Origin: Sphingomonadales bacterium | GTDB taxonomy: Bacteria; Pseudomonadota; Alphaproteobacteria; Sphingomonadales; Sphingomonadaceae | DNA: 64,000 nt | Assembly: GCA_016714795.1 (NCBI GenBank) | Contig: JADKCA010000004.1 | Coordinates: 310,001 to 374,000 of the forward strand | Direction: 5' to 3' | In this document: in pieces, positions 17,039-26,073 of the stretch | Layout: every line of letters starts with the position of its first letter | How positions within the stretch are numbered: the stretch's first letter is position 1 | Made by a program: the position numbers and the translations under genes | The notes under the pieces: generated by a model | The model's database searches: none | Seen by the model: only the letters and a program-made list of their open reading frames with translations | What the model was told of the DNA's origin: nothing

Positions 17039-18615
17039 GCCGCCGCCTCGCCCTCATCGCCGCGCTTGCGGGGTTGATGGCGCCCCCGGTGCAGGCCCAG
17101 CTTCGCCGGATAGACAACGGCGTGGTGGAGGGCGTGACCGCGCCTTCGGGCGTGGAAATGTGGAAGGGCATCCCCTTTGCCGCACCGCCAGTGCGCGCGT
17201 TGCGCTGGAAGGCGCCCCAGCCGGTGACGCCATGGCAGGGCAGCTATCATGCAGACCGGCCTGCGCCGATGTGTCTGCAGCCCTTGCGCGCCCGCACGAT
17301 GAACCATTATTTCGGCAATGAAGCGACCAGCGAGGATTGCCTCTACCTGAACGTCTGGGCCCCCCCCGAAGCGGCGGGCAAGGCGCTGCCGGTGATCGTA
17401 TGGATCTATGGCGGGGCGTTCAATGTCGGTTCGGCCAACATGGCGAATTATGATGGCGAAGCGCTGGCAGCCAAGGGCGTGGTGCGCGTCAATCTGGCCT
17501 ATCGTGTCGGCCCGCTCGGCTTTCTGTCGCATCCTGATCTCACGAAGGAAGGCGGCGGCGCTTCGGGCAATTACGGGTTGATGGACCAGATTGCCGGGCT
17601 CGAATGGGTCAGGCGCAACATCGCGGCGTTCGGCGGCGATCCGGGCAATGTCACCATCGTCGGCCAGTCCGCAGGGTCGATGTCGGTGGCACTCCTCCAG
17701 CAGAGTCCACGCGCCAAGGGGCTGTTTCACAAGGTGGTGGGGATGAGCGGCAGCCCGTTCGGTGAACTGCTCCGCCCCGTGCCGCTGGCGGAAGCCGAAG
17801 CGCAGGGGGATGGGCTCCAGAAGGCGCTCAATACGGACGGGATCGAGGCGATGCGCGATTTGCCTGCCGACCGTGTGCTGAGCGCCGCGCAGGGCATTCC
17901 GCGTGAACCCATCGTGATTGACGGGCAAGTGTTGACCGGGGCGGCGCAGGATGTGTTCGCCCGTCGTGCGCAAAGCGATGTGCCGGTGATGATCGGCTAC
18001 ACCCGCGACGAGAATTTCATGAGCCTTGGCCCGGTCAAGACCATCGTTGAATGGCAGGCCGCAATCCGCAAGGCGTTTCCGCAAACGGCCGAGGTCGTGC
18101 TCAAGGCCTATCCGGTAAAGTCAGAAGCAGATGTGTCGCGCGCCGTGGCGGATGTGCAGCGCGATGCGACGCTGGGGCGGCAAATGTTTGGCTGGGCACG
18201 CGCTCAGGCGGCGAACGGCAAGGCGCCTGCCTATGCCTGGTTCTTCACGCGGCGGCAGCCCTATGCAGACGGAATTCGCTTTGCGGATCATGAACCGGCG
18301 ACCGCAGGGGCCTATCACACCGGCGATGTGCCCTACTGGTTCCGCACGCTGGACAGCCTCAACCTGTTTCGCATCACGCGCAACTGGGAGGCGGGGGACC
18401 GCGCACTGGAGGATCGCATGTCTGCCATGCTGCTCAGTTTCGCGCGCACCGGAAAGCCCGCGCCGGACTGGCCCGCCTTCGACCCCAAACGCCCGCAGGT
18501 GATGCGGCTCGGCTTTGATGCCGACGTGATCGACTGGCCCAATTTCAAGGCTCTGGATGCACTGGCGACACAGCCGGTATCCCGGCCCGCAACGGGAAGC
18601 CGCCCGCGCGATTGA
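17035..18615 (+). CDS. Exported type B carboxylesterase
   Basis: A 526-residue carboxylesterase of the type B (CE10) family with a signal peptide (about 1-22, ending VQAQ). Visible catalytic parts are the oxyanion region WIYGGAFNVGS, the nucleophile GQSAGS, an acid in GYTRDENF and His in AYHTGDVPYWF. The N-terminal signature EDCLYLNVWAPP is also present. It is the second esterase of the island, likely secreted. Two different esterases could serve different ester partners or positions. The gene is separated from the MFS gene by 31 bases. Confidence 0.86.
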   Translation: MSRRLALIAALAGLMAPPVQAQLRRIDNGVVEGVTAPSGVEMWKGIPFAAPPVRALRWKAPQPVTPWQGSYHADRPAPMCLQPLRARTMNHYFGNEATSEDCLYLNVWAPPEAAGKALPVIVWIYGGAFNVGSANMANYDGEALAAKGVVRVNLAYRVGPLGFLSHPDLTKEGGGASGNYGLMDQIAGLEWVRRNIAAFGGDPGNVTIVGQSAGSMSVALLQQSPRAKGLFHKVVGMSGSPFGELLRPVPLAEAEAQGDGLQKALNTDGIEAMRDLPADRVLSAAQGIPREPIVIDGQVLTGAAQDVFARRAQSDVPVMIGYTRDENFMSLGPVKTIVEWQAAIRKAFPQTAEVVLKAYPVKSEADVSRAVADVQRDATLGRQMFGWARAQAANGKAPAYAWFFTRRQPYADGIRFADHEPATAGAYHTGDVPYWFRTLDSLNLFRITRNWEAGDRALEDRMSAMLLSFARTGKPAPDWPAFDPKRPQVMRLGFDADVIDWPNFKALDALATQPVSRPATGSRPRD

Positions 18616-18646
18616 CGGGCGGACGCACAAGGGGAGGACAAGACAC

Positions 18647-19864
18647 ATGGCGCAACCCATGACCGGAGGGGCCAGCGCGCCCGCACACTGGACGCGGCAA
18701 GGCCTGCTGATCGTCGCGCTCTGCTTCCTGATCAACATGGTGGACGGGATGGACGTCAACATCATGACGTTCGTGCGTCAGGCCTTGCAGGATGATTGGG
18801 CCGTGCCCGATGCCATGATGGGCAGCGTGTTCAGTGCCGGTTTGCTCGGCATGGGCTTGGGTGCCCTGTTCATCGCGCCGCTGGCAGATCGTTTCGGGCG
18901 CAGGCGGATCATCATGGCGGCGCTCGTGCTGATGTCTGCGGGTATGATTGCATGCGGCCATGTGTCCGGTCTGGGCGGTCTTGTTGCAGCGCGCGTGGTC
19001 GTCGGGCTGGGCATCGGCACGGTGCTGGCGGCCATGGCGGCGCTTGCGTCCGAATCGGCTCCGCTGCGCGATCAGAACATGGCGGTGGGCATTGTGCAGG
19101 CGGGCTTTCCGCTGGCAGCGGTCTTTACCGGTTTTGCCGTGGCGGCGCTGCTCAAGCATGTGCACTGGCAGGATCTGCTGCTGTGGGCGGGCTGGCTGAC
19201 CGTGCTGATGTTGCCGGTCGCCTGGCTCATCCTGCCGGGGCATGATGCCATCGCTGCGCAAGACGCCCCGAAGGTGCAATTGGGAGAGCTGTTCACGCCC
19301 GGCCTGCGGCATCGTACCTTCTGGCTGTGGGCAGCGGTGTTTTTCGGTCTGATGGTGCTCTATTTCATCCTCAGCTGGATCACCAAATTGTCGATTCAGG
19401 CCGGCCTGTCCGAAACCAACAGCATCTATGCCGGGGCAATCTATAATTTCGGTGCGTTCGTGGGCACGATGACGATGAGCTGGCTGACGGTGCGGGTTTC
19501 GCTGGGCCGCCTCATCCCCGTGCTGCTCGTGGCGGCCGCCGTGGCGATGATGATATTCGCCACCATTCCGCTGACGCTGGGGCTCGCGCTGGGGCTCGCC
19601 TTCCTGATCGGCGTGACGTTGCAGGGTGGCTATAATGGCGTGTGGCCGCTGGCCGCTTCGGTCTATCCCTCGCGCTGTCGGGCAACGGGCATTGGCCTGG
19701 CCATGGGCATCGGCCGTGGCGGTGCTGTGGTCGGTCCGTGGATGGGGGGCGTGCTGATGGCGGCAAAGGCCCCGCTCTGGGCGCTGTTCGCGGCCTATTG
19801 CGTACCTTTGCTCATCTGTGCGCTCGCCGCCTTCGTGATCGGGCGCTTCCGGGCAGAAGGATAA
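18647..19864 (+). CDS. MFS transporter of the aromatic-acid:proton symporter type
   Basis: A 405-residue major facilitator protein with 12 predicted helices. The family loop motif is seen as PLADRFGRRRI after helix 2, and the first helix has NMVDGMDVNIMTF, with the DGxD-like sequence typical of aromatic-acid carriers. It likely brings quinate, shikimate or a cinnamate across the inner membrane. The start at 18647 follows a GGGGAGGA site at 18631; an earlier in-frame start at 18557 lies inside the esterase gene. It sits in the middle of the island and fits as its inner-membrane porter. Confidence 0.82.
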   Translation: MAQPMTGGASAPAHWTRQGLLIVALCFLINMVDGMDVNIMTFVRQALQDDWAVPDAMMGSVFSAGLLGMGLGALFIAPLADRFGRRRIIMAALVLMSAGMIACGHVSGLGGLVAARVVVGLGIGTVLAAMAALASESAPLRDQNMAVGIVQAGFPLAAVFTGFAVAALLKHVHWQDLLLWAGWLTVLMLPVAWLILPGHDAIAAQDAPKVQLGELFTPGLRHRTFWLWAAVFFGLMVLYFILSWITKLSIQAGLSETNSIYAGAIYNFGAFVGTMTMSWLTVRVSLGRLIPVLLVAAAVAMMIFATIPLTLGLALGLAFLIGVTLQGGYNGVWPLAASVYPSRCRATGIGLAMGIGRGGAVVGPWMGGVLMAAKAPLWALFAAYCVPLLICALAAFVIGRFRAEG

Positions 19865-19894
19865 GCGCCTTCGGCATTATGTTGAGGAATGAAC

Positions 19895-19921
19895 TTGACA
19901 TGAACCAGTTAGTACATCAAT
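19895..19921 (+). promoter_or_regulatory. Promoter-like sequence of the second TonB receptor gene
   Basis: A perfect TTGACA lies at 19895-19900. A -10-like ATCAAT lies at 19916-19921 with only 15 bases between, so the spacing is short. The ATG at 19974 follows GGGGAGG. The shared motif fills the spacer. Confidence 0.35.
19901..19916. promoter_or_regulatory. Operator-like motif, site 3 of 3 (quinate island)
   Basis: TGAACCAGTTAGTACA, whose reverse complement is TGTACTAACTGGTTCA. Against site 1 this differs at only 2 of 16 positions. It lies immediately downstream of TTGACA. A further small palindrome AACCA-GA-TGGTT at 19927-19938 follows and may be a secondary site. Confidence 0.55.
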
Positions 19922-19973
19922 GGGCGAACCAGATGGTTACGAATCGTAGCCTCGTCCTATGGGGAGGATTGTC

Positions 19974-22922
19974 ATGAAATTCACTGCTCGGCGGCTTGCC
20001 TTGTCCGCGTCGCTGGTTCCATTTCTCGTGCTCGCAGGCACTGCCCAGGCGCAGAACGCACCCGATGATGCGGAAGCCGAAGTCGAAGAAATCGTCGTCA
20101 CCGGCTCGCTGATCCGCCGCCCGAACAACACCGCTGTCAGCCCGATCGTCACGGTCGGCGCAGAGCTGATCAAGGAAGCAGGCACGGTCAACCTCAACGA
20201 CGCCCTCAATCAGGTGCCGAGCTTCACCACGTCGGGCAACGCCGCAACCGGTGGTCAGGGCACAGGCGGTCGCGCCACGATCAGCCTTCACGGCCTTGGC
20301 CCGAACCGCAACCTCGTGTTGCTGGATGGCAAGCGCCTGCCGATTTCAGACGTGAACGGCAATGTTGATACCAACATCATCCCTGAATCGATCATCGGCG
20401 GGATTGACGTGATCACCGGCGGCGCATCGGCGGTCTACGGTTCGGACGCGATGTCTGGCGTCGTCAATTTCAAGACCGTGCGCGGCTTTGAAGGCATCAA
20501 GCTCGACGCGCAGTATAACATCAGCGAACGGGGCGATGCGGGCAAGTTCAACGCGTCGCTGGCCTATGGCACCAAATTCGGTGGCGACCGTGGCAGCCTT
20601 GTCGCAGCGTTCGGCTACACCAAGCAGGATCCGGTGCAGGGCAACCAGCGCGCCTTCTTCAATGACAAGGTGCCTTCCTCGTTCATCGGCACCGGCACCT
20701 TTGTGCCCAGCGCAACCAACGCGCCGAATGCCGCCGTCATCACCGCCCTGTTCAACGGCTACGGCGTTGCGGGCAACCGCACGGCGCTCGCCAATCTGGG
20801 CTTCAACAATGATGGCACCTTGTTCGTTCAGAACGGCGGCCAGAATTATCGCGGCGCAAACGGTTCCAATGGCTATGCAGTGTTGGGCGGCAACGTCCGC
20901 ATGCCGGTGGGCCAGCAGATACAGGTGCTCAACGCGCTCGAACGCAAATCGGCGTTCATCAAGGGCGATTATGAGCTGACGTCTGACATCACGGCTTACG
21001 GCCAGTTCCTTTATGTTGATCTGACGGTGAATAGCGAAAGCGGCGGCAGCCTGACGCAATTCCCGCGTATCACTTCCATTCCTGTCACCAATCCGTTCAT
21101 TCCGGCAGATCTGAAGCCCATTCTGGCATCGCGCGCGACAGACCCCACCGCCCCCTTCAGCTGGAATGGCCGCTATGTGGGTGTGCCCGACAAGAATTGG
21201 GACGAAAACTACATCGTCCAGCAATATATGCTCGGCTTCAAGGGTGACATCAGCGAGAAATGGGGCTTTGATGTCTTTGCCGCTTATGATCAGTCCAAGC
21301 ACAAGCAGGTGATGCATCAGGCCGTGCTGAAATCGAAGGTGCAGCAGCTTTTGAACGCGGCCGATGGCGGCGCGTCGCTGTGCGCGGGCGGCTTCAACCC
21401 GTTTGGCGATGCCAATGCCCGGGCGCTGTCTCCCGCATGCGTGGCCTTCATCACCAAGGATGCGACCAGCGTTGAAAAGCTGGGGCAAACGCAGCTGCAA
21501 GGCCAAGTGAATGGCGAGCTGTTTGATCTGGGGGCAGGCCCGGTTCAGCTCGCGCTGCTCGCCAGCTACCGCAAGAATAGCTATTCCTTCGCCCCCGATG
21601 CAGACCTCCTCTCGTCCAGCGGCTTTGCGCCGGGCGGAAACATCGAAGGCGTGGTCAACACGCTGCCGCTCGCCAAGACCGGCATTTCGGTGAAGGAAAT
21701 TGCAGCGCAGCTCGATGTTCCGCTGATTGCGGACAAGCCCTTCATCAAGGAATTTGCCATCGGTGTGGCGGGACGTATCTCTGACTATTCGACCACGGGA
21801 TCGGTCAAGAGCTATGAAGCCGATGCCCGCTGGCGGCCGTTTGATGCGCTGCTTCTGCGCGGCAGCTGGCAGCGTGCAGTGCGCGCGCCCAACATTGGCG
21901 AACTCTTCTCGCCAGCACAGGGCACTCAGCTGGTGATCGGCACGCCGCCGAGTGCCCTGGGCGATCCGTGCGACAGCCGCTCCACGGCCCGGACCGGCGC
22001 GAATGGGGCGCAAATCGCAACCTTGTGCGTCGCCCAAGGTGTCCCGGCCTCAGCCATCGGCTCGTACCAGTTCCCCACCACGGCCACCGGCCAAACAGTA
22101 TCGGGCAATGGCGCGCTGACGCCGGAGCGCGCCACCACCTATAATCTGGGTGCGGTGTTCAACTCGCCTGCAAACGGTGGCATTTTCGGCGATTTCAATG
22201 TCTCGATCGATTATTACAACATCAAGATCAAGCAGGTGATTTCGCCCGTGCCGGGCCTGTCCGTGCTCAACAAATGCTATAATCTGGATGGCAGCAACCC
22301 GAGCTACAGCGCCAGCAACGAATTCTGCCAGTTGATCAACCGCGACGCGACGGGCCAGATCACGACGGTTTCCACGCCCTACCTCAATCTGGGTGCGGTC
22401 GAAACGGATGGCGTGGAAGTGCAGATTCACTGGGGCGTTCCGGCCGCTTTCCTGGGCCAGTCCAGCAAGCTCTACGTCGATTCGGCCATCGGCTATCTGA
22501 ACAACTTCAAGGTGCAGTTGCTGCCGGGCGCCAACTTCCTGGATTACACCGGCATCAGCAACGGCGGCGCGCAGCCCAATGGGGTGCCGCCCCGCGCCAC
22601 GCCCAAGTGGAAAGCGCTGACGACCTTTGGCTTCCGCTCTGACTCGACCGGGCTGGGCCTGCGCTGGCGCTATCAGGGCGGCATGAAGGATTCCAGCGCG
22701 GTGCTGACACCCAACAACGTGCAGCGTCCCGTACAGGCCTATAATCTGTTCGATCTGTTCGGCAGCCTGAAGGTGACCGACAAGCTCGAGTTCCGCGCAG
22801 GCGTCAACAACCTGTTCGACAAGAGCCTGCCGTTCGTGGCGAGCTCGCAGAACTCCACCGATCCGGCCCTCTATGATTTGATCGGACGCTCCTTCTATAT
22901 GGGCGTGAAGGTCGGGTTCTGA
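19974..22922 (+). CDS. TonB-dependent receptor of the quinate island
   Basis: A 982-residue TonB-dependent outer-membrane receptor. It has a signal peptide (about 1-27, ending AQAQ), a TonB-box-like EIVVTGSLIRR, a plug with GPNRNLVLLDGKRLP and GGASAVYGSDAMSGVVNF, and a beta-barrel ending in a terminal Phe (MGVKVGF). It belongs to the large-barrel group that in sphingomonads and Caulobacter imports plant oligosaccharides and phenolic conjugates. Its place between the MFS carrier and the dehydrogenase suggests it takes up the island's ester substrate. The ATG at 19974 is preferred over 19959, which overlaps the ribosome-binding site. Confidence 0.9.
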   Translation: MKFTARRLALSASLVPFLVLAGTAQAQNAPDDAEAEVEEIVVTGSLIRRPNNTAVSPIVTVGAELIKEAGTVNLNDALNQVPSFTTSGNAATGGQGTGGRATISLHGLGPNRNLVLLDGKRLPISDVNGNVDTNIIPESIIGGIDVITGGASAVYGSDAMSGVVNFKTVRGFEGIKLDAQYNISERGDAGKFNASLAYGTKFGGDRGSLVAAFGYTKQDPVQGNQRAFFNDKVPSSFIGTGTFVPSATNAPNAAVITALFNGYGVAGNRTALANLGFNNDGTLFVQNGGQNYRGANGSNGYAVLGGNVRMPVGQQIQVLNALERKSAFIKGDYELTSDITAYGQFLYVDLTVNSESGGSLTQFPRITSIPVTNPFIPADLKPILASRATDPTAPFSWNGRYVGVPDKNWDENYIVQQYMLGFKGDISEKWGFDVFAAYDQSKHKQVMHQAVLKSKVQQLLNAADGGASLCAGGFNPFGDANARALSPACVAFITKDATSVEKLGQTQLQGQVNGELFDLGAGPVQLALLASYRKNSYSFAPDADLLSSSGFAPGGNIEGVVNTLPLAKTGISVKEIAAQLDVPLIADKPFIKEFAIGVAGRISDYSTTGSVKSYEADARWRPFDALLLRGSWQRAVRAPNIGELFSPAQGTQLVIGTPPSALGDPCDSRSTARTGANGAQIATLCVAQGVPASAIGSYQFPTTATGQTVSGNGALTPERATTYNLGAVFNSPANGGIFGDFNVSIDYYNIKIKQVISPVPGLSVLNKCYNLDGSNPSYSASNEFCQLINRDATGQITTVSTPYLNLGAVETDGVEVQIHWGVPAAFLGQSSKLYVDSAIGYLNNFKVQLLPGANFLDYTGISNGGAQPNGVPPRATPKWKALTTFGFRSDSTGLGLRWRYQGGMKDSSAVLTPNNVQRPVQAYNLFDLFGSLKVTDKLEFRAGVNNLFDKSLPFVASSQNSTDPALYDLIGRSFYMGVKVGF

Positions 22923-22951
22923 GCAACCCCGGGTCGCACAAGGGGGTCGCC

Positions 22952-23848
22952 GTGCCTGAGTTGAGTGATGGCATGTCGGGTGCAGCCGGTCCGGATCAAA
23001 TCCGGACCGGCCTGCTCGGGCGCGAGATTCTCGCGTCGCGCTCGCCCTGGATTCATGAACAGGAAGCGCAAGCGCAGGCTGTGCCGCTGTCCTACACCCT
23101 GTTTGATTTCACGGCCCAAGGCTGGGCGGATGTCGATCTGCCCACGCGTCTGGATGAATTGCAGGCGCAAGGCTTTGCCGGGGTGAATGTCACCCACCCG
23201 TTCAAGCAGATGATCATCCCGCATCTCGACAGCCTGGCCGAATCCGCTGCGAGCGTAGGGGCCGTCAACACCGTGCGCTTTGCCGGTGGGAACCGCATCG
23301 GCCACAACACCGATGTGACGGGCTTTGCCGCAAGCGTGCGGTCCGGGCTGGCCGGGGCGAAGATGGATCATGTCGTCCAGTTCGGCGCGGGTGGTGCAGG
23401 GTCTGCCACGTCCACCGCGCTCCTTTCTCTGGGCGTGCAGCATCTGACGCTGGTCGAATCGCACGAGGAGCGGTGCGCTGTTCTGGCGCAACGCCTGGCC
23501 AAGGCATTTCCGGCGGCCCGCATCTCCACCTGCACTCCCGAACGGCCATCGCTGGCCGATGCCGATGGCGTCGTCAATGCAACCCCGGTCGGCATGGCGG
23601 CGCATCCCGGCACGCCATTCGATCCGGACTGGCTGCATGACGGCCTGTGGGTGGCGGACATCGTCTACTTCCCCCTTGAAACCGCCTTGTTGCGGGAAGC
23701 GCGGGCGCGCGGCCTGCGGGTTCTGGATGGCAAGGGCATGGCGGTGTTTCAGGCAGCCGATGCCTTTGACATCTTTACCGGGCTGGACGCAGATCGCGCG
23801 CGGATGCTCTCCAGTTTCGATGCGTTCGGGGTGGCGCGCGCTGCCTGA
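22952..23848 (+). CDS. Catabolic quinate/shikimate dehydrogenase (AroE family, QsuD-like)
   Basis: A 298-residue AroE-fold dehydrogenase. The substrate domain has SRSPWIHEQEA (about 30-40), NVTHPFKQ with the catalytic Lys85, and NTD with Asp121. The nucleotide domain begins with GAGGAG (145-150). The Lys-Asp pair is intact. The N-terminal motif ASRSPWIHEQEA is closer to catabolic QsuD/YdiB-type enzymes than to biosynthetic AroE, which suggests oxidation of quinate to 3-dehydroquinate or shikimate to 3-dehydroshikimate, the substrate of QuiC. A GTG start at 22952 follows AAGGGGG. No dehydroquinate dehydratase gene is seen in the window. Confidence 0.82.
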   Translation: MPELSDGMSGAAGPDQIRTGLLGREILASRSPWIHEQEAQAQAVPLSYTLFDFTAQGWADVDLPTRLDELQAQGFAGVNVTHPFKQMIIPHLDSLAESAASVGAVNTVRFAGGNRIGHNTDVTGFAASVRSGLAGAKMDHVVQFGAGGAGSATSTALLSLGVQHLTLVESHEERCAVLAQRLAKAFPAARISTCTPERPSLADADGVVNATPVGMAAHPGTPFDPDWLHDGLWVADIVYFPLETALLREARARGLRVLDGKGMAVFQAADAFDIFTGLDADRARMLSSFDAFGVARAA

Positions 23849-23852
23849 TTGG

Positions 23853-24917
23853 ATGCGTTGTCCGGTCATGCTGGCCGGCCTGCTGGCGTGGGGCGCACCC
23901 CCGGCCCATGCCGCTGACGATTGTAAACCCGCGCAGGGCCTGTCCTTCCTGTGCGGGGCGATCAAGCCCGAAGACCTGAAGCGCATCCCCGGCACGCCTT
24001 ATCTGGTGGCGAGCGGGTTCAGCCCCGGCTCGGGCCTGAAACTGGTCGATACGCGCCGTAAGCAGTTTCGCTTCTGGTACACGGGCGCGGCTGACCAGAT
24101 CGCGCCCGATCCGGCGCGCTATCCGGATTGCGCCACGCCGCCGGACCCGGCGCTGTTCAATGCTCGCGGCCTCAGCCTCAGAAAGACCAGCCGCGCCTCC
24201 GCGGCCCTGCTGGTGGTCAACCATGGCGGGCGTGAAGCCGTGGAAGTCTTTGCCATCAGCATGGGCGCGGGCCGGGACGCGCCCACACTGCGCTGGCAGG
24301 GGTGTCTCAGAATGCCGGAGGGTCATGTCGGCAATGCTGTGGCCAGCTATGCGGACGGGACGGTGCTGGTCAGCGTCCTCACCCGGCCCGGTATGACCAT
24401 CACCGATTTCGAACGGGGCGAAAAGACAGGCGGCATTTATGAACGCGCGCCCCGAGGCTCCGGCTTCTCGTTGATCCCCGGCACTGAATTGCCCGGCAAT
24501 AATGGTCTGGAGACGGCCCGCGACGACAGCGGATTTTACGCGGTGGCTTTCGGTCTGCGTGCGGTTGCGCTGTTCAAGCGCGGCAGCACGGATGGCCCCG
24601 CAGCGATTGTGCCCGCGCCCGGCTTCATGCCCGACAATATCCATTGGAATGGCAACCGCCTGATCGCTGCCGGAATGAGCAGCGACGAACCGGCCTGTGG
24701 CGGCACGCGCAAGATCATCAACGGCGTGGCCGATACGATGCAATGTCCGCGCGGCTGGCGCGTGGCGGAACTCGATCCGCGCCGCAAGACGTTCAGGCTG
24801 GTGGCAGAGGGTGCGCGCATGCCCGGCTTCAATGGCGTGTCACAAGCATTGCTCATGGGTCGCACGCTCTGGCTCGGCTCCTATCAGGCAGACCGGATCG
24901 CCTATCGGCAGCGATAG
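23853..24917 (+). CDS. Exported beta-propeller protein, SMP-30/arylesterase-like
   Basis: A 354-residue protein with a signal peptide (about 1-20, ending AHAAD) and repeated short beta-sheet units that suggest a six-bladed propeller like SMP-30/gluconolactonase or paraoxonase-type arylesterase. Relevant stretches are LPGNNGLETARDDSGFY, PDNIHWNGNRLIAAG and MPGFNGVSQALLMG, where Asn and Asp could bind calcium. Its start is 4 bases after the dehydrogenase stop. A periplasmic lactonase or esterase acting on quinate lactones or esters would suit the island, but this is a guess. It ends 2 bases before the convergent LuxR gene. Confidence 0.65.
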   Translation: MRCPVMLAGLLAWGAPPAHAADDCKPAQGLSFLCGAIKPEDLKRIPGTPYLVASGFSPGSGLKLVDTRRKQFRFWYTGAADQIAPDPARYPDCATPPDPALFNARGLSLRKTSRASAALLVVNHGGREAVEVFAISMGAGRDAPTLRWQGCLRMPEGHVGNAVASYADGTVLVSVLTRPGMTITDFERGEKTGGIYERAPRGSGFSLIPGTELPGNNGLETARDDSGFYAVAFGLRAVALFKRGSTDGPAAIVPAPGFMPDNIHWNGNRLIAAGMSSDEPACGGTRKIINGVADTMQCPRGWRVAELDPRRKTFRLVAEGARMPGFNGVSQALLMGRTLWLGSYQADRIAYRQR

Positions 24918-24919
24918 CT

Positions 24920-25999
24920 TCAGCCGAGCGGCGCGAGGCTGTTCAGGACATAGCGGGTCAGATCTGCCTGACCGGTCAGCGCCAGTTTCGAGTAAATGCG
25001 TTTGGTGTAGTTGCGTGCGGTTTCCAGCGTCAGGCCGAGCGCCTGTGCTGCATCGGCAACGGACTGGCCACGGCTGATCGCCACTGCCAGATCCGCTTCC
25101 TTGCGCGACAGGCTGGTCCCGGCTTGGAGTGCGCGGGCTGCGGCATTGCCATCTCCGCCCCGTTCGAACCGGACCGATGCAATGGCAACAGCGCTGTGCA
25201 TCAGGGACGCGTCCGAAGGGAGCAGGGGCCGCAACAGGGCGTGGCGCTCTCCCGCCGGATCAAGCCGGACCATGCGCCGCTCCTGCGGCCCCGCACCGAC
25301 CAGAGCCGAGCAGGCCTGCCGCACCGCATCATCGGCTGCGCGCCGTTTCATGTCATGCCCACACAAGGCCGGAGCGGCCTCGCGTGCTTGCGGGTCGCAC
25401 ACGATCATGCTGCCATCTGCATCAAGCACGGCCTGCCCCACACCGAGCAGGGCCAGGCTGTGTTCAGCGGCTTGTGCCCGCACATGCAGCCGGGCCACGG
25501 CGTCGTGCAGGTCCAGCGCAGAGGCGATGGCGGGTGCCAATGCGGTCAACACCGCACTGTCCGCCGCTTCAAACGACCGCCGTATATGCAGAAGGGCGAG
25601 CTGCATCATCATCCCGGAACGTCCGGTGACCCGCAGAAACCGGCCATCGCCAATGCCCGCCGCCAGAAGCGCGGCAACCTGTGCGCTGCGCCGGGCCGTG
25701 TCGTCAAAGTCGAGCAGTTCATCCAGCGTATATGTCCGGTTCGGTCTCAAGGCGGAGAGGGACAAGGCGTCAAGCGCCAGACTGTCATGGCGCTCCAGTC
25801 CCGCCGCTCCTGACGGCGCAATGCGGCGGATCAGGCCGGTTCCGGGTGGCGCAGTACCATGACCGGTCATCAGCCACACCCGCAACGCGCCCGTCCGCCG
25901 CTGCAGCCCGTGCAGGAACCGGTCCCAGACCGGCGCTTCGAATATCCCTTCGAACAGCGGCAGAATCAGCTGACTTTGATCGGACGGTGCAAGGCTCAT
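24920..25999 (-). CDS. LuxR-type helix-turn-helix regulator
   Basis: A 359-residue protein whose last 65 residues form a LuxR/FixJ-type helix-turn-helix (SLSRKEADLAVAISRGQS, then AAQALGLTLETARNYTKRIY). The N-terminal part has no clear receiver Asp or autoinducer domain; a PAS-like segment lies around 185-300. The start at 25999 is chosen because GGGAG sits 8 bases upstream on its strand, while the ATG at 26014 has no binding site. It points into the end of the quinate island and is divergent from cysD, so it could regulate either. Confidence 0.75.
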   Translation of the reverse strand: MSLAPSDQSQLILPLFEGIFEAPVWDRFLHGLQRRTGALRVWLMTGHGTAPPGTGLIRRIAPSGAAGLERHDSLALDALSLSALRPNRTYTLDELLDFDDTARRSAQVAALLAAGIGDGRFLRVTGRSGMMMQLALLHIRRSFEAADSAVLTALAPAIASALDLHDAVARLHVRAQAAEHSLALLGVGQAVLDADGSMIVCDPQAREAAPALCGHDMKRRAADDAVRQACSALVGAGPQERRMVRLDPAGERHALLRPLLPSDASLMHSAVAIASVRFERGGDGNAAARALQAGTSLSRKEADLAVAISRGQSVADAAQALGLTLETARNYTKRIYSKLALTGQADLTRYVLNSLAPLG

Positions 26000-26008
26000 A
26001 GCAATTGC

Positions 26009-26020
26009 TCCCATATGGGA
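26009..26020. promoter_or_regulatory. 12-bp perfect palindrome between the LuxR gene and cysD
   Basis: TCCCATATGGGA is a perfect palindrome in the 74-base divergent gap. It also carries the GGGAG used as ribosome-binding site by the LuxR gene. A role as operator is possible but unsupported beyond position. Confidence 0.25.
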
Positions 26021-26073
26021 GGTTCATGACATTGTCACTCTGCTTATGACGCCGCCATCGAACCCCGGAGGAC

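Noticed and set aside
20346..22037. A 563-codon open frame on the minus strand
   Set aside because: It mirrors the second TonB receptor and shows only shadow-type composition.
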